Part shown: piece by piece, positions 40,731-49,050 of the stretch
Position numbering within the stretch: the stretch's first letter is position 1
Layout: every line of letters starts with the position of its first letter
DNA from: Candidatus Saccharimonadota bacterium
Lineage (GTDB): Bacteria; Patescibacteriota; Saccharimonadia; Saccharimonadales; Saccharimonadaceae
Length of the DNA: 64,000 nt
Assembly (NCBI GenBank): GCA_017437945.1
Contig: JAFRWP010000005.1
Coordinates: forward strand, 152,245 to 216,244
Direction of reading: 5' to 3'
Made by a program: the position numbers and the translations under genes
Notes under the pieces: model-generated
Database searches by the model: none
What the model was told of the DNA's origin: nothing
Seen by the model: the letters and a program-made list of their open reading frames with translations, nothing else

Positions 40731-42197
40731 ATGAAAAAAGTATTATTAGCTATTGGCGCAGTACTCATGTGCTTATTCGGCTTTGGGTTGAATGCTAGTG
40801 CGGCGAGTACGACATATGTTGATTTGGAAAATCTAAATCTTGTCGAATACAGTAATTTGGAAGCGTTTCTGCAGGATTATAATTCTGGAAATTTGCCGAG
40901 TATTTTTGTTACACCATTTTTGTATGATGGCGTGGCGGCAGTAAAAAGTCCCGACCTTGACGATACGGAGTTTAAGACTTTAGAGATCAAGGTTATCAAT
41001 ATCGCGGCGGCTGGCAATTATCAGTTTACGGGTGAGATAACCGGTGCCATGATTGCTGTAAATACTAATGGTGTTTCGGGAGAAATCAACATCATATTGA
41101 ATGGCATAAAACTTGATACCGATTCAAAGAAGGCGCCAGCAATCTATGTTTACAACAAGGATAAAAACTATACCGATTGCAAAGTCACGATTAAGACCTT
41201 GGCAAATACGAAGAATTATCTTGAAGGCGGCAAACTGAAAAAAGTTAGCCTGCTTGGCTCGGAGAATCTTTCGGATTATGCCAGTCATTATTCTGGCGAT
41301 GCCTTGACGACCTATAATGAGCGTACGGATTATTACGGCATTTACACGAGTGACCAGATAAAAAATATCTTGTTCGCGACCGTTCAGGCGGATAACGAAG
41401 ACTTGCAGGATGGCGATCCATATTATTTCTATAAGGCCAGTGGCGCAGTAAGCTCGGATATTGATCTGTATTTCGAGGGCGAAGGTTATTTGAGCGTCAC
41501 TAGTAAGAATAAAGAAGGCATCGAGACGAAAGGTAACTTAACTTTCGATGGCGGTACGGGTGATTATGAAGTCTATGCGCAGGATGACTGCCTGAACACA
41601 ACAACGGCCAATGCGAATGGAGTAACGGTCCGTAATGATATTACGATTAATGTCTCTTCCCTGCTCGCCCAGGTTTCCGAAGAAGCCGATGAAGGCGATG
41701 CGATCGATTCGAATGGTAAATTAATCATTAATGGTGGAAAGATATGGGCTTATGCGCATCCAACGAGCGGCGATGCGGGTTTGGATTCCATAAATGGTAC
41801 GTATATTAATGGCGGAACCGTGATTGCGACTGGCAATATGCTGGATCCAATTTCAAATGAGTCCAAGCAGAATTTCATCAGTGCGCAGCTAAACTCGCAA
41901 ATCAAATCCGGCGCAACAATTACAATCAAAGACCAGAACGATGAGGTTATTGCAGAGTTTACGACCGATCGTTCAATGAAGACTTTGATATATAGTAGTG
42001 CTGATTTAGAGAATGAGTCTTATAAGATATACGCTGATGGCGAAGAAATCTCCTACAGTGCACAAAGTATGAATATGATGGGCGATAAACAGAAGAGTAG
42101 TATAAGTGGTACCCTATTCGTGGTCTGGATAATTGAAATCGCAGCTTTGGCGTTATTTATAGCCGCGCTATGTGTCGCAAAATACATCAAGAAATAA
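40731..42197 (+). CDS. Secreted Cthe_2159-like carbohydrate-binding domain protein with C-terminal anchor (488 aa)
   Basis: A signal peptide (~1-24, ending ALNASA-like) leads into a right-handed beta-helix-like domain resembling Cthe_2159. Landmarks are GNYQFTGEITGAMIAVNT, INIILNGIKLD, APAIYVYNK, GIETKGNLTFDGGTGDYEVYAQDDCLNTT-type, DAIDSNGKLIINGGKIWAYA and DSINGTYINGGTVIATG. The C-terminus has one membrane helix and a Lys-rich end. Relatives bind polygalacturonate or other polysaccharides and calcium. I use ATG 40731 rather than GTG 40725. Could mediate attachment to host-cell or biofilm glycans (inference). Confidence 0.75.
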   Translation: MKKVLLAIGAVLMCLFGFGLNASAASTTYVDLENLNLVEYSNLEAFLQDYNSGNLPSIFVTPFLYDGVAAVKSPDLDDTEFKTLEIKVINIAAAGNYQFTGEITGAMIAVNTNGVSGEINIILNGIKLDTDSKKAPAIYVYNKDKNYTDCKVTIKTLANTKNYLEGGKLKKVSLLGSENLSDYASHYSGDALTTYNERTDYYGIYTSDQIKNILFATVQADNEDLQDGDPYYFYKASGAVSSDIDLYFEGEGYLSVTSKNKEGIETKGNLTFDGGTGDYEVYAQDDCLNTTTANANGVTVRNDITINVSSLLAQVSEEADEGDAIDSNGKLIINGGKIWAYAHPTSGDAGLDSINGTYINGGTVIATGNMLDPISNESKQNFISAQLNSQIKSGATITIKDQNDEVIAEFTTDRSMKTLIYSSADLENESYKIYADGEEISYSAQSMNMMGDKQKSSISGTLFVVWIIEIAALALFIAALCVAKYIKK

Positions 42198-42223
42198 AGA
42201 TAGCCCCCGCGGGGGCTATCTTT
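42196..42223. terminator. Bidirectional terminator, 28-bp perfect palindrome
   Basis: AAAGATAGCCCCCG and its exact complement meet without a loop at 42209/42210. It lies between the stop codons of two convergent genes (ending 42197 and 42224) and is flanked by T-runs on both strands. Confidence 0.9.
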
Positions 42224-43075
42224 TTATATTTTGATTGATGGATATGGTGGTTGGTTTTGATCTTGATTTTGCGGTTGTGTTGGCTGATTCGGCGTTTGGC
42301 CAGGTGTTGGATTGCTATCTGGATATAAAGTATATGTTTGGCCATCATCTGAAAGTGGTTTTGGGGCCCCATTGACGACGGAGGAGCCGATACCTTTAAC
42401 TCTTTTGACAATGCGTATCCAGAAGACAACAACGAATATGAAGGAGAATATGAAAAATGCGATTGCGATAATGGCTACTATGGTGAAATATGGGTCGTTG
42501 TCATCATCGTATTTGGCCGTGGAGGCCACGACGTTTCCGGGGCGGCCACAATTGTCTGTGTCGACGGCGGCATATTCTGCCGATTGACAGTCGCTTGGCG
42601 TTTTAGCATAGAATTGAACCAAGGCCTCAGAATCTTTGTCGTATTGCATGACTGGACACGTAATAGGATAGTCGAAAGATTTATATAGTGATAATTCAGG
42701 ATATTTTGAGTATTCACCAACACATTTTCCGAAGTAGGCGAGCGTTTCGCCGGAATTGAGAAACTCCGTTTCTTCTTCCTCTTCCTTCCCCGTCTTTTCT
42801 ACTTCTTTCATTCCGCCGCAGCTTTCCGGATCGGCTGCTAGAGGTGCTATCGATGCGCAATCGGCGGAAGTTATGCCATAAAGGCTAATATAATTACCAT
42901 CTTCATCTTTTACGGTTGGACATTTTACTCTATGTGTATCATCCTGCTCGGTTGATATATTCGTATAGTATTCCTCGACGCATTGAACTATCGATGCGAA
43001 TGACGGTGCCGCTACGATAATAGTAGTTATTGCTGCAAGGCCAAAGATGGCTAATAGTTTTTTAAGCATATTCAT
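42224..43075 (-). CDS. Secreted, anchored protein with two Cys-rich repeats (283 aa)
   Basis: Signal peptide (~1-27), then two copies of a ~60-residue unit with matching cysteines: QCVEEY...VKCPTV...SADCAS...ESCGG and KCVGEY...ITCPVM...PSDCQS...DNCGR. An acidic linker separates them. A membrane helix follows (~200-225), then a cytoplasmic Pro/Gln/Asn-rich tail. Four conserved Cys per repeat imply two disulfides each. Two ATGs six bases apart (43075, 43069) each have a TATATT 6 nt upstream. Family unknown to me. Confidence 0.75.
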   Translation of the reverse strand: MNMLKKLLAIFGLAAITTIIVAAPSFASIVQCVEEYYTNISTEQDDTHRVKCPTVKDEDGNYISLYGITSADCASIAPLAADPESCGGMKEVEKTGKEEEEETEFLNSGETLAYFGKCVGEYSKYPELSLYKSFDYPITCPVMQYDKDSEALVQFYAKTPSDCQSAEYAAVDTDNCGRPGNVVASTAKYDDDNDPYFTIVAIIAIAFFIFSFIFVVVFWIRIVKRVKGIGSSVVNGAPKPLSDDGQTYTLYPDSNPTPGQTPNQPTQPQNQDQNQPPYPSIKI

Positions 43076-43099
43076 AATATAAATATAGCACTTTGAAGA

Positions 43100-43669
43100 T
43101 TATTTTACCCAGTCTGGCGGCGTCATATCAAAAGTGATTTGTGGCGTGTGTTGGTTGATGATTTCGGTGTCGACGCTATAGTAGTGTTGATAAGTAGTAT
43201 CAACAGAGCCGTATTTAGCCTGCGCTTTGGTGTAGCCAAGGATTTTGGCAGTTTGCCAGACTTCATCTTCGGACGGACCTTCTATTTCCATGAAAGTTGG
43301 GATCCATGGCCAAGTATCAATTGTGATTTCGACTTTGCCAAGTTTCCAGATTTCGCGTTTGGTCTCTTGGACGGCTTTAGCTGGTAAGCCGCAGCCTTTT
43401 AGGAATAAGATAGCGTCATCATAATCGTTGACGGTGAGATTTACTTCTTTAGTGCCAAGAATGGAGTGATCGTCGCTGACATTTTTGTAAGTCATAACGA
43501 TTTTGTCACCCTCGTCACGCACGCGCGCAAAGGAATGTTCACCGGTATAGAAAACCGTGCGTTTCATTAAGACCTCAGCTTTTTCCAGCTCGGCGCCAGC
43601 TTTTTTGAGCTTCTCGCGAATCTCGTCTTTGTCAATATCTAGGAATTGGGCTTCAATTTCATTCTTCAT
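43100..43669 (-). CDS. CYTH-domain protein (CyaB/triphosphatase-like, 189 aa)
   Basis: The start MKNEIEAQFLDID carries the E-x-E-like triphosphate-tunnel motif in slightly altered form (EIEAQF). RTVFYTG, FARVRDEGDKIVMTYK, TKEVNLTV and EITIDTWPWIPTFMEIEGPSED-type charged strands follow, typical of the CYTH beta-barrel. Relatives are thiamine-triphosphatases, inorganic triphosphatases or class IV adenylyl cyclases; I cannot choose. TACAAT lies 6 nt before the ATG, favouring this start over an ATG 69 nt upstream. Confidence 0.85.
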   Translation of the reverse strand: MKNEIEAQFLDIDKDEIREKLKKAGAELEKAEVLMKRTVFYTGEHSFARVRDEGDKIVMTYKNVSDDHSILGTKEVNLTVNDYDDAILFLKGCGLPAKAVQETKREIWKLGKVEITIDTWPWIPTFMEIEGPSEDEVWQTAKILGYTKAQAKYGSVDTTYQHYYSVDTEIINQHTPQITFDMTPPDWVK

Positions 43670-43731
43670 GCCCTTATTGTAACAAGAAAAATGGCCCGAA
43701 GCTTTCGCCATCGAGCCAAATTGTAATGTTT

Positions 43732-44391
43732 TTACCAATAGTCGTAGGTCAGCCAGTCTTTAAAGCGCTGCCAAAGCGCAGAGATGCCTCCGCCGCCATG
43801 TGTGCGACTATACCGTGCGTAAACGGGTGGCCGTTGAGGGGCTTCGGCAGGAGTGCTCTTGATTCCGCTTCTGGTTTCGCTTTTTTCGACCTCGGTTTCC
43901 TGGCTGCTGGGATTATATCCGGGGCGGCCATAACGGCCATAATATCTTCCTCTGCCGAACCAGCCTAAGCCGAATCCGCCAAAGAGTCCGCCGAAGAAAC
44001 CACGCATGCGACCGAAGAATCCGGGGCGAGCGCTACCCATGTAGCCTGGGCCTGGCATAAACCAACCTCTGATTGGCATGGTACCGGGGGGTGGCGGTGC
44101 TGGTGGTGGACTGCCGGGCGCTGGTGGTAACGGCATGCCGGGGCCACCATGAGCTCCATAGCCGAACCAACCATGCCCACGCATAAATGGCGCAGCGCCA
44201 TATCCTCGCCAGCCTCCGCCAGGTGCGACGCGGGGGCCGTAACCATACCAGCCTGCCCCACGTCCGGGTGCAGGTCCAGGAGGTGCGAATCCGTAAAATC
44301 CGCCACCACTGCTACCTGGTCTGCCACCATTGGCCGCGGGTCCGCCGGGACCCATCAACATTACAGTTTTAGGTGCAACTTCTGCAGGCAT
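43732..44391 (-). CDS. Gly/Pro-rich low-complexity protein (219 aa)
   Basis: Almost the whole protein is low complexity. Residues 1-110 are Gly/Pro/Ala with aromatic residues (GWYGYGP-like repeats) and include a PPPAPPPP stretch. About 130-160 is a Gly/Phe/Arg segment (GFFGGLFGGFG). The end is a charged tail with amphipathic WQRFKDWLTYDYW. No signal peptide. It has its own consensus promoter, an AAAGGGGG ribosome site and G+C-rich codons, as in the other orphan units. A phase-separating or surface-associated role would be a guess. Confidence 0.65.
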   Translation of the reverse strand: MPAEVAPKTVMLMGPGGPAANGGRPGSSGGGFYGFAPPGPAPGRGAGWYGYGPRVAPGGGWRGYGAAPFMRGHGWFGYGAHGGPGMPLPPAPGSPPPAPPPPGTMPIRGWFMPGPGYMGSARPGFFGRMRGFFGGLFGGFGLGWFGRGRYYGRYGRPGYNPSSQETEVEKSETRSGIKSTPAEAPQRPPVYARYSRTHGGGGISALWQRFKDWLTYDYW

Positions 44392-44425
44392 TTTAAAACC
44401 CCCTTTCGTGCAGAATTCTATTAAC

Positions 44426-44454
44426 ATTATGACATTTTTTATATAAAAAAGCAA
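44426..44454 (-). promoter_or_regulatory. Sigma70 promoter of the Gly-rich gene
   Basis: On the minus strand, TTGCTT (44454-44449), a 17-bp spacer and CATAAT (44431-44426). The -35 box begins at the foot of the upstream gene's terminator stem. Confidence 0.78.
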
Positions 44455-44474
44455 GGGCACTGTAATGGTGCCCT
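44444..44474 (-). terminator. Terminator of the SIMPL-domain gene
   Basis: AGGGCAC (44454-44460) pairs GTGCCCT (44468-44474). In minus-strand sense it is followed by TGCTTTTTT. Confidence 0.8.
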
Positions 44475-44498
44475 GTTGGAGTATTGATAATTTGTTAG

Positions 44499-45203
44499 TT
44501 AATCGCTAGTTTCCCAAACGCAGGAAATAGTTTTATTGATGTAAATTGGGTCTGGCTGGAAGGTTTCGTCGATAGCCTTAATTTCTTGCTCTACTCTTTC
44601 GGCATTGAAACCGACTTTCGAATAGCGAACGCCGCCAGTCTCCCCCTCGAAAGTGGAATAATGATTGATTTGATCGATGTCGACGTGGATGCAGTCGCGT
44701 AGATGCTTGTCGGCGGCAGCAGCGAGAGTCTCGGCCTTACGTTGAGCATCATGGTAGGCTTCGCCGATTAAGCCGCGTTGGTAGGCTTTTGGATCATTGA
44801 GACCAAATTCAATATGGAAACGTGGGGCGTTTTCTTGCTTGGATGTTAATGCGAGAAGACGCGCGAGGCGTTCGCGATTAAAATCAAATTCGACGTAGGC
44901 GTACTGAGTAAAATCGAAACCATCGGATATAGTTTTGGTAAGTTTCTTATCGAGATCTTCCTCTGTTTTGGCTTCAATGCGATTGGTGTGAAATAACTCG
45001 CGAATAGAATATGAGCGAGTTCTGAAATCCTCGATGCGGAAATCGGTGTTATCTTGAATAAATTGTAAATAATCTTTGACGGTTTGGACGCCGTTATGTA
45101 GAGCTTCGTCGTAGGTTTCGGCGTGCTCGTGAAAAACGACGCTCGCAGTGATTTGATCCGGGGCGATGCCGCGTTTAGCTTCGCCAGTGACGTTTATTTG
45201 CAT
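44499..45203 (-). CDS. SIMPL-domain (DUF541) protein (234 aa)
   Basis: The frame opens with INVTGEAKRGIAPDQITASVVF, the characteristic first strand of SIMPL proteins. It continues with paired beta-alpha units (YVEFDFNRERLARLLAL, AQRKAETLAAAADKHL) and ends with NKTISCVWE. The usual signal peptide is missing, so this version is cytoplasmic. GGAG precedes the ATG. SIMPL proteins form ring oligomers; function is poorly defined. Confidence 0.8.
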   Translation of the reverse strand: MQINVTGEAKRGIAPDQITASVVFHEHAETYDEALHNGVQTVKDYLQFIQDNTDFRIEDFRTRSYSIRELFHTNRIEAKTEEDLDKKLTKTISDGFDFTQYAYVEFDFNRERLARLLALTSKQENAPRFHIEFGLNDPKAYQRGLIGEAYHDAQRKAETLAAAADKHLRDCIHVDIDQINHYSTFEGETGGVRYSKVGFNAERVEQEIKAIDETFQPDPIYINKTISCVWETSD

Positions 45204-45285
45204 AAAAATACTCCATTAATGCTTATGTTTATTGTAACATATCGCGTTTCCTTGCGAGATGATAGAATAGAAACAGAGGAAAAAT

Positions 45286-46623
45286 ATGGATAAAAAAGTT
45301 TTTGATTTTATTGAAGCGGAAAAGAAGCGTCAAAGTGAAGGCCTTGAGTTGATTCCGAGCGAGAACTATGTTTCGCGCGAGGTATTAGAAGCGATGGGGT
45401 CAGTTTTGACAAACAAGTATTCCGAAGGATATCCGAATTTTGAAGGTTTGGATGGTGATGACGATGAAGTGATTGCTTCGACCGATGCAGGTCATCGCTA
45501 TTATGGTGGTCAGGACAACACCAATATAATTGAACGCCTTGCGATTGCGCGGGCACGCCGTTTGTTCCATGCTGATCATGCCAACGTGCAACCACATTCA
45601 GGTGCGCAGGCAAACAACGCAGTCTATAATGCCTGGCTAGAACCTGGCGATACGGTGCTGGGTATGAATTTGGGTCACGGTGGCCATCTCACTCACGGTG
45701 CACCGGTCACACAAAGTGCACATATCTATAATTTCATTAATTATGGCACAAACCTCGAAACCGGTGATTTAGATTACGAAGAGATTGAGCGTCTAGCTAA
45801 GGAACATCAACCAAAGATTTTGCTGGTAGGCTATTCCGCATTTATGAAAGTGCCGGATTTTGAACGTATCGCTAAGATTGGTCAAAGTATCCCAGGCTGT
45901 TTGTTAATGGCAGATATGGCGCACGTAGCAGGTTTGATTGCTGGTGGTGTCCATCCGAATCCGCTTGATTACGGTTTTCATGTGATGACAACTACGACAC
46001 ATAAGACTTTGCGCGGTCCACGCGGTGGCTTAATTCTCAGCCGCGGTGCTGTTGGGAATCCTTTGCGTAAACCTGAGCATACGCTTGAAAACATCCCAAC
46101 TTTGATTGATCGTTCGGTCTTCCCTGGCACTCAGGGTGGCCCACTTGAACACGTGATTGCGGCAAAGGCGGTTTCATTCTATGAGGCTTTGCAGCCAGAG
46201 TTCAAAGAATATGCCGCAAAGATTGTCGAAAATGCCAAGGCTTTGGCGGATGGACTAAAGGAACATGGTTTTAAGCTTATCGGTAACGGCACAGAAAATC
46301 ACCTGATTCTGATTAATGTGATTGATTCGTATGGTATCGACGGAAAAACATTTGAACGCGCACTAGATAAAATTGGTCTAACTTTGAATGCTAATTCAAT
46401 TCCAAACGATACGCGCAAGCCATTTGAGCCGTCAGGTGTGCGCTTGGGTACGCCAGCGATTACGACGCGTGGTCTGGGCGTAGCCGAGATGGCGCAGATT
46501 GCGGATTGGATGCAAAAAACCGCCGAGGTGTGCGCTGGCAAGCGCGAAACGGCGGAACTTGATGCGATGCGCGAAGAAGTGCGCGAACTTGCGCTGCGCT
46601 TCCCTTTGCCAAGTGAAAAATAA
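45286..46623 (+). CDS. glyA: Serine hydroxymethyltransferase
   Basis: A full-length 445-residue fold type I PLP enzyme. It has ELIPSENYVS near the start, the substrate loop EGYPNF, YYGGQDN and QPHSGAQANNAVY. PLP-contacting MADMAHVAGL and the Schiff-base lysine in TTTTHKTLRGPRGG complete the active site. It interconverts serine and glycine while loading tetrahydrofolate with one-carbon units. AGAGGA precedes the ATG. Its stop directly abuts the convergent recR stop. One of few metabolic genes in the window, likely for one-carbon supply to nucleotides. Confidence 0.97.
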   Translation: MDKKVFDFIEAEKKRQSEGLELIPSENYVSREVLEAMGSVLTNKYSEGYPNFEGLDGDDDEVIASTDAGHRYYGGQDNTNIIERLAIARARRLFHADHANVQPHSGAQANNAVYNAWLEPGDTVLGMNLGHGGHLTHGAPVTQSAHIYNFINYGTNLETGDLDYEEIERLAKEHQPKILLVGYSAFMKVPDFERIAKIGQSIPGCLLMADMAHVAGLIAGGVHPNPLDYGFHVMTTTTHKTLRGPRGGLILSRGAVGNPLRKPEHTLENIPTLIDRSVFPGTQGGPLEHVIAAKAVSFYEALQPEFKEYAAKIVENAKALADGLKEHGFKLIGNGTENHLILINVIDSYGIDGKTFERALDKIGLTLNANSIPNDTRKPFEPSGVRLGTPAITTRGLGVAEMAQIADWMQKTAEVCAGKRETAELDAMREEVRELALRFPLPSEK

Positions 46624-47229
46624 TTAGACGTTAGTACGGTTGTTGAGTGCGCTGGTTAGAGTAATCTGATCAGCGTATTCTAATGAGACGCCCAGTGGGA
46701 GACCACGCGCGAGGCGGGTAATTTTGAGCTCTGGATATTTTTCGTGGAGCATTTTTTCGAGCAAGACAGCGGTAGATTCGCCCTCGACGGATGGATTGGT
46801 GGCGATAATGATTTCCGAAACGGAATCTTCTTCGACGCGATCGATTAATTCCTTGATGTGAAGTTTATCGGCGGTAATGCCATCCATCGGCGAAATGGCC
46901 CCGCCTAGGACATGATATGTACCCTTAAACGATTTCGTGCGCTCGATGGCGTAGATATCTAGTGGTTCTTCGACGACTAGTACGAGGCTTTTGTCGCGAG
47001 TAGGGTCATCGTAAAGTGGCGAAATCTCTTCGCTGGCATCCATGATGGCGAAAGTTTTCGGACAACTTTTTACGCCATTATGGAGGTTAGAGAGCGCATC
47101 GGCGATATTTTGGGAGATATTTGGATCTGATTTGAGCAAAAAATACGCATAACGTTCGGCTGTGCGTGAGCCAACGCCTGGTAGACGCCCAAGGGCGTCG
47201 ATGACGTCATTTAATGCTGCTGGAAGCAT
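46624..47229 (-). CDS. recR: Recombination protein RecR lacking its zinc finger
   Basis: A 201-residue RecR with the helix-hairpin-helix LGRLPGVGSRTAERYA (~12-27), a Toprim domain (LVLVVEEPLDIYAIE, HVLGGAISPMDG) and TNPSVEGEST near the end. The C4 zinc finger, normally C-x2-C...C-x2-C around residues 55-72, is degraded. That region reads VKSCPKTFAIMDASEEISPLYDD with a single Cys. RecR works with RecO/RecF in gap repair. It follows ybaB by 3 nt without its own ribosome site, implying coupled translation. Confidence 0.93.
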   Translation of the reverse strand: MLPAALNDVIDALGRLPGVGSRTAERYAYFLLKSDPNISQNIADALSNLHNGVKSCPKTFAIMDASEEISPLYDDPTRDKSLVLVVEEPLDIYAIERTKSFKGTYHVLGGAISPMDGITADKLHIKELIDRVEEDSVSEIIIATNPSVEGESTAVLLEKMLHEKYPELKITRLARGLPLGVSLEYADQITLTSALNNRTNV

Positions 47230-47232
47230 AAA

Positions 47233-47529
47233 TTAGAATCCGAGGTTGCCAAGACCGCCCATGAGTGGCTTCATCTTGTCGGTAGCAATTTCCTGAGCTT
47301 TAGCAAAGCCATCGCGGAAAGCGTTTTCGGTCCAACGCTCGAGCTCATGAATATCATCGAGATCAATTTTTTCTGGGTCAAAGGTGACTTTTTTGACTTT
47401 AAGTTCACCGGTAATTTGAATAACGACTGCGCCATCGCCAGCTTCAACTTCGACGATTTCATTCTTAAGCTCTTTTTGGGCTTTGCGAAGTTCGTTAATC
47501 ATTTTCATTTGGTCCATAGTGGCACCCAT
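47233..47529 (-). CDS. ybaB: YbaB/EbfC nucleoid-associated protein
   Basis: A 98-residue YbaB family member: MDQMKMINELRKAQKELKNE helix, GDGAVVIQITGELKVKKVTFDP strands, and an ENAFRDGFAKAQEIATDKMKPL helix. It ends in the usual Gly-rich GGLGNLGF. Binds DNA as a dimer. GGGAG precedes the first ATG. It sits immediately before recR as in most bacteria. Confidence 0.93.
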   Translation of the reverse strand: MGATMDQMKMINELRKAQKELKNEIVEVEAGDGAVVIQITGELKVKKVTFDPEKIDLDDIHELERWTENAFRDGFAKAQEIATDKMKPLMGGLGNLGF

Positions 47530-47532
47530 AGT

Positions 47533-49008
47533 TTATTCTCCCTTTTCTGCTGTCTTTTCGGCAGGTATAACTTTTTCGTATATGTATAGTCTATCAGAAT
47601 TTCGAGTCTTTGACGATGTTATTATCTGTTTTAGGGCTAAATCTTCTCTGTCGGTGGTTTGATTGAGGATGGCGATTTTTTCATCCGAGACTTCTTCTGG
47701 GATATCTGTATAAACCGTGAAGTTGTTGTGTTGGTCGAGGAGACGGTAGAAATTCAGATTTTTGTTATTTTGATCAACGATAAGGATGGCGCCGCCCTGA
47801 AGGTTGTCTTGGATGATATTGATATCATCGCTGAAGTTTTTGGCCACGCGTGGTGTGTAATGATAGCCGAAGATGAAATGCGATAGACCTGAGAAAACGA
47901 TCATGAGTACTACGACGACGATTGGCGCCGTACCGATAATGTGCGCATATGGGTTTTCCGGGAAAAGCGAATGCCATTTCTCGATAATTGATTCGAGACC
48001 AGCGGTGCTAAGTACGGTGATTGGAATAATAATTGTAATAGCGATATTTTGATTTAAGCCCGATACGAAGATGGCGAAGATTGTTAGTAGGCTGACGACG
48101 GTATTGCGCGAGGTGAATAGCTTACCGATGGATGCCAAGACGCCAATAATGGTTAGGACGATGTTGGCTAGGCCGAAGAGCGGCGCAAGGTAAACGCTGT
48201 CGTAAGCTAGACTAAATGAGAAGAACGGTGCGAAAGCGGTTGAGATGTTATGAATAATGTTATCGAAGCTAAAGTCGCGCATCCAAATGAGATCGCGGAA
48301 TGTATCGTGGTTGAAGATGCAGCCAAGAACGAGCGGCGCGATGGTAATGACGAATGCGCCGATGCAGATAATGAGCTGATAAAACTTGAGCTGCTTGAGT
48401 GAGAATCGCAAATGTGGATGGAGTAAGCCCGCAATGGCAATACCGGCAGCAACATAGAATAGATGTGGCGTATAGAGCGATAGTGCGACGCTAATAACGA
48501 AACTGATGGTCAGAATCGGTGGTGTATGATCGTTGCCAACGATTTTGGAGCCAAGCCAGAGCAGCAATGCAAGCCAGAAAACGAGCATGATGGTAGCCGT
48601 GCCGGAACCCGCTAGGAATAAGAAAGCGGTCGATAATAACACCAAGATAGAACCAACAATGGCGACATCGGACTTAAACCAGCGGTTTAGGAGTAAGACG
48701 ATAAAGAAACCAGCCAAAACCGCGATAATAATAGATGGTAGTTTGATGGCGTAAAGTGATAGGCCAAAGATAGAAATGCTGATTTTTTGGAGGACATGAT
48801 ATGGAAGGTCAATTACTCTACCCTCTTGGATGAAATTTGCACTGATGGCGTCGGAATCGATGGCGGATTGCATTTCGGCATCACTGAGGCCATTTGGCGC
48901 AATGCTTGGCAAAAAGCTAAGCAATCCAAAAAACGCAATCATTAATACAACATAACCAATGATGAATCGAAAACGGTATAAAAAAGGTTTGGATTTGCGC
49001 TTTTTCAC
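47533..49008 (-). CDS. GT-C/ArnT-like integral membrane glycosyltransferase (491 aa)
   Basis: About ten hydrophobic helices span residues 15-390, then a ~100-residue soluble C-terminal domain. After the first helix an acidic pair (GLSDAEMQSAIDS) occupies the place of the catalytic carboxylates of GT-C enzymes (GT39/GT83 type), which use polyprenyl-phosphate sugars. No other motif fixes donor or acceptor. Start is GTG 49008, 7 nt after TAAAAT. It is inserted between dnaB and ybaB, splitting the usual dnaX-ybaB-recR order. Confidence 0.72.
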   Translation of the reverse strand: MKKRKSKPFLYRFRFIIGYVVLMIAFFGLLSFLPSIAPNGLSDAEMQSAIDSDAISANFIQEGRVIDLPYHVLQKISISIFGLSLYAIKLPSIIIAVLAGFFIVLLLNRWFKSDVAIVGSILVLLSTAFLFLAGSGTATIMLVFWLALLLWLGSKIVGNDHTPPILTISFVISVALSLYTPHLFYVAAGIAIAGLLHPHLRFSLKQLKFYQLIICIGAFVITIAPLVLGCIFNHDTFRDLIWMRDFSFDNIIHNISTAFAPFFSFSLAYDSVYLAPLFGLANIVLTIIGVLASIGKLFTSRNTVVSLLTIFAIFVSGLNQNIAITIIIPITVLSTAGLESIIEKWHSLFPENPYAHIIGTAPIVVVVLMIVFSGLSHFIFGYHYTPRVAKNFSDDINIIQDNLQGGAILIVDQNNKNLNFYRLLDQHNNFTVYTDIPEEVSDEKIAILNQTTDREDLALKQIITSSKTRNSDRLYIYEKVIPAEKTAEKGE

Positions 49009-49050
49009 TAGGTCAATTTTAACATGGTGAACAATGTCAGTGCAAGTAAA

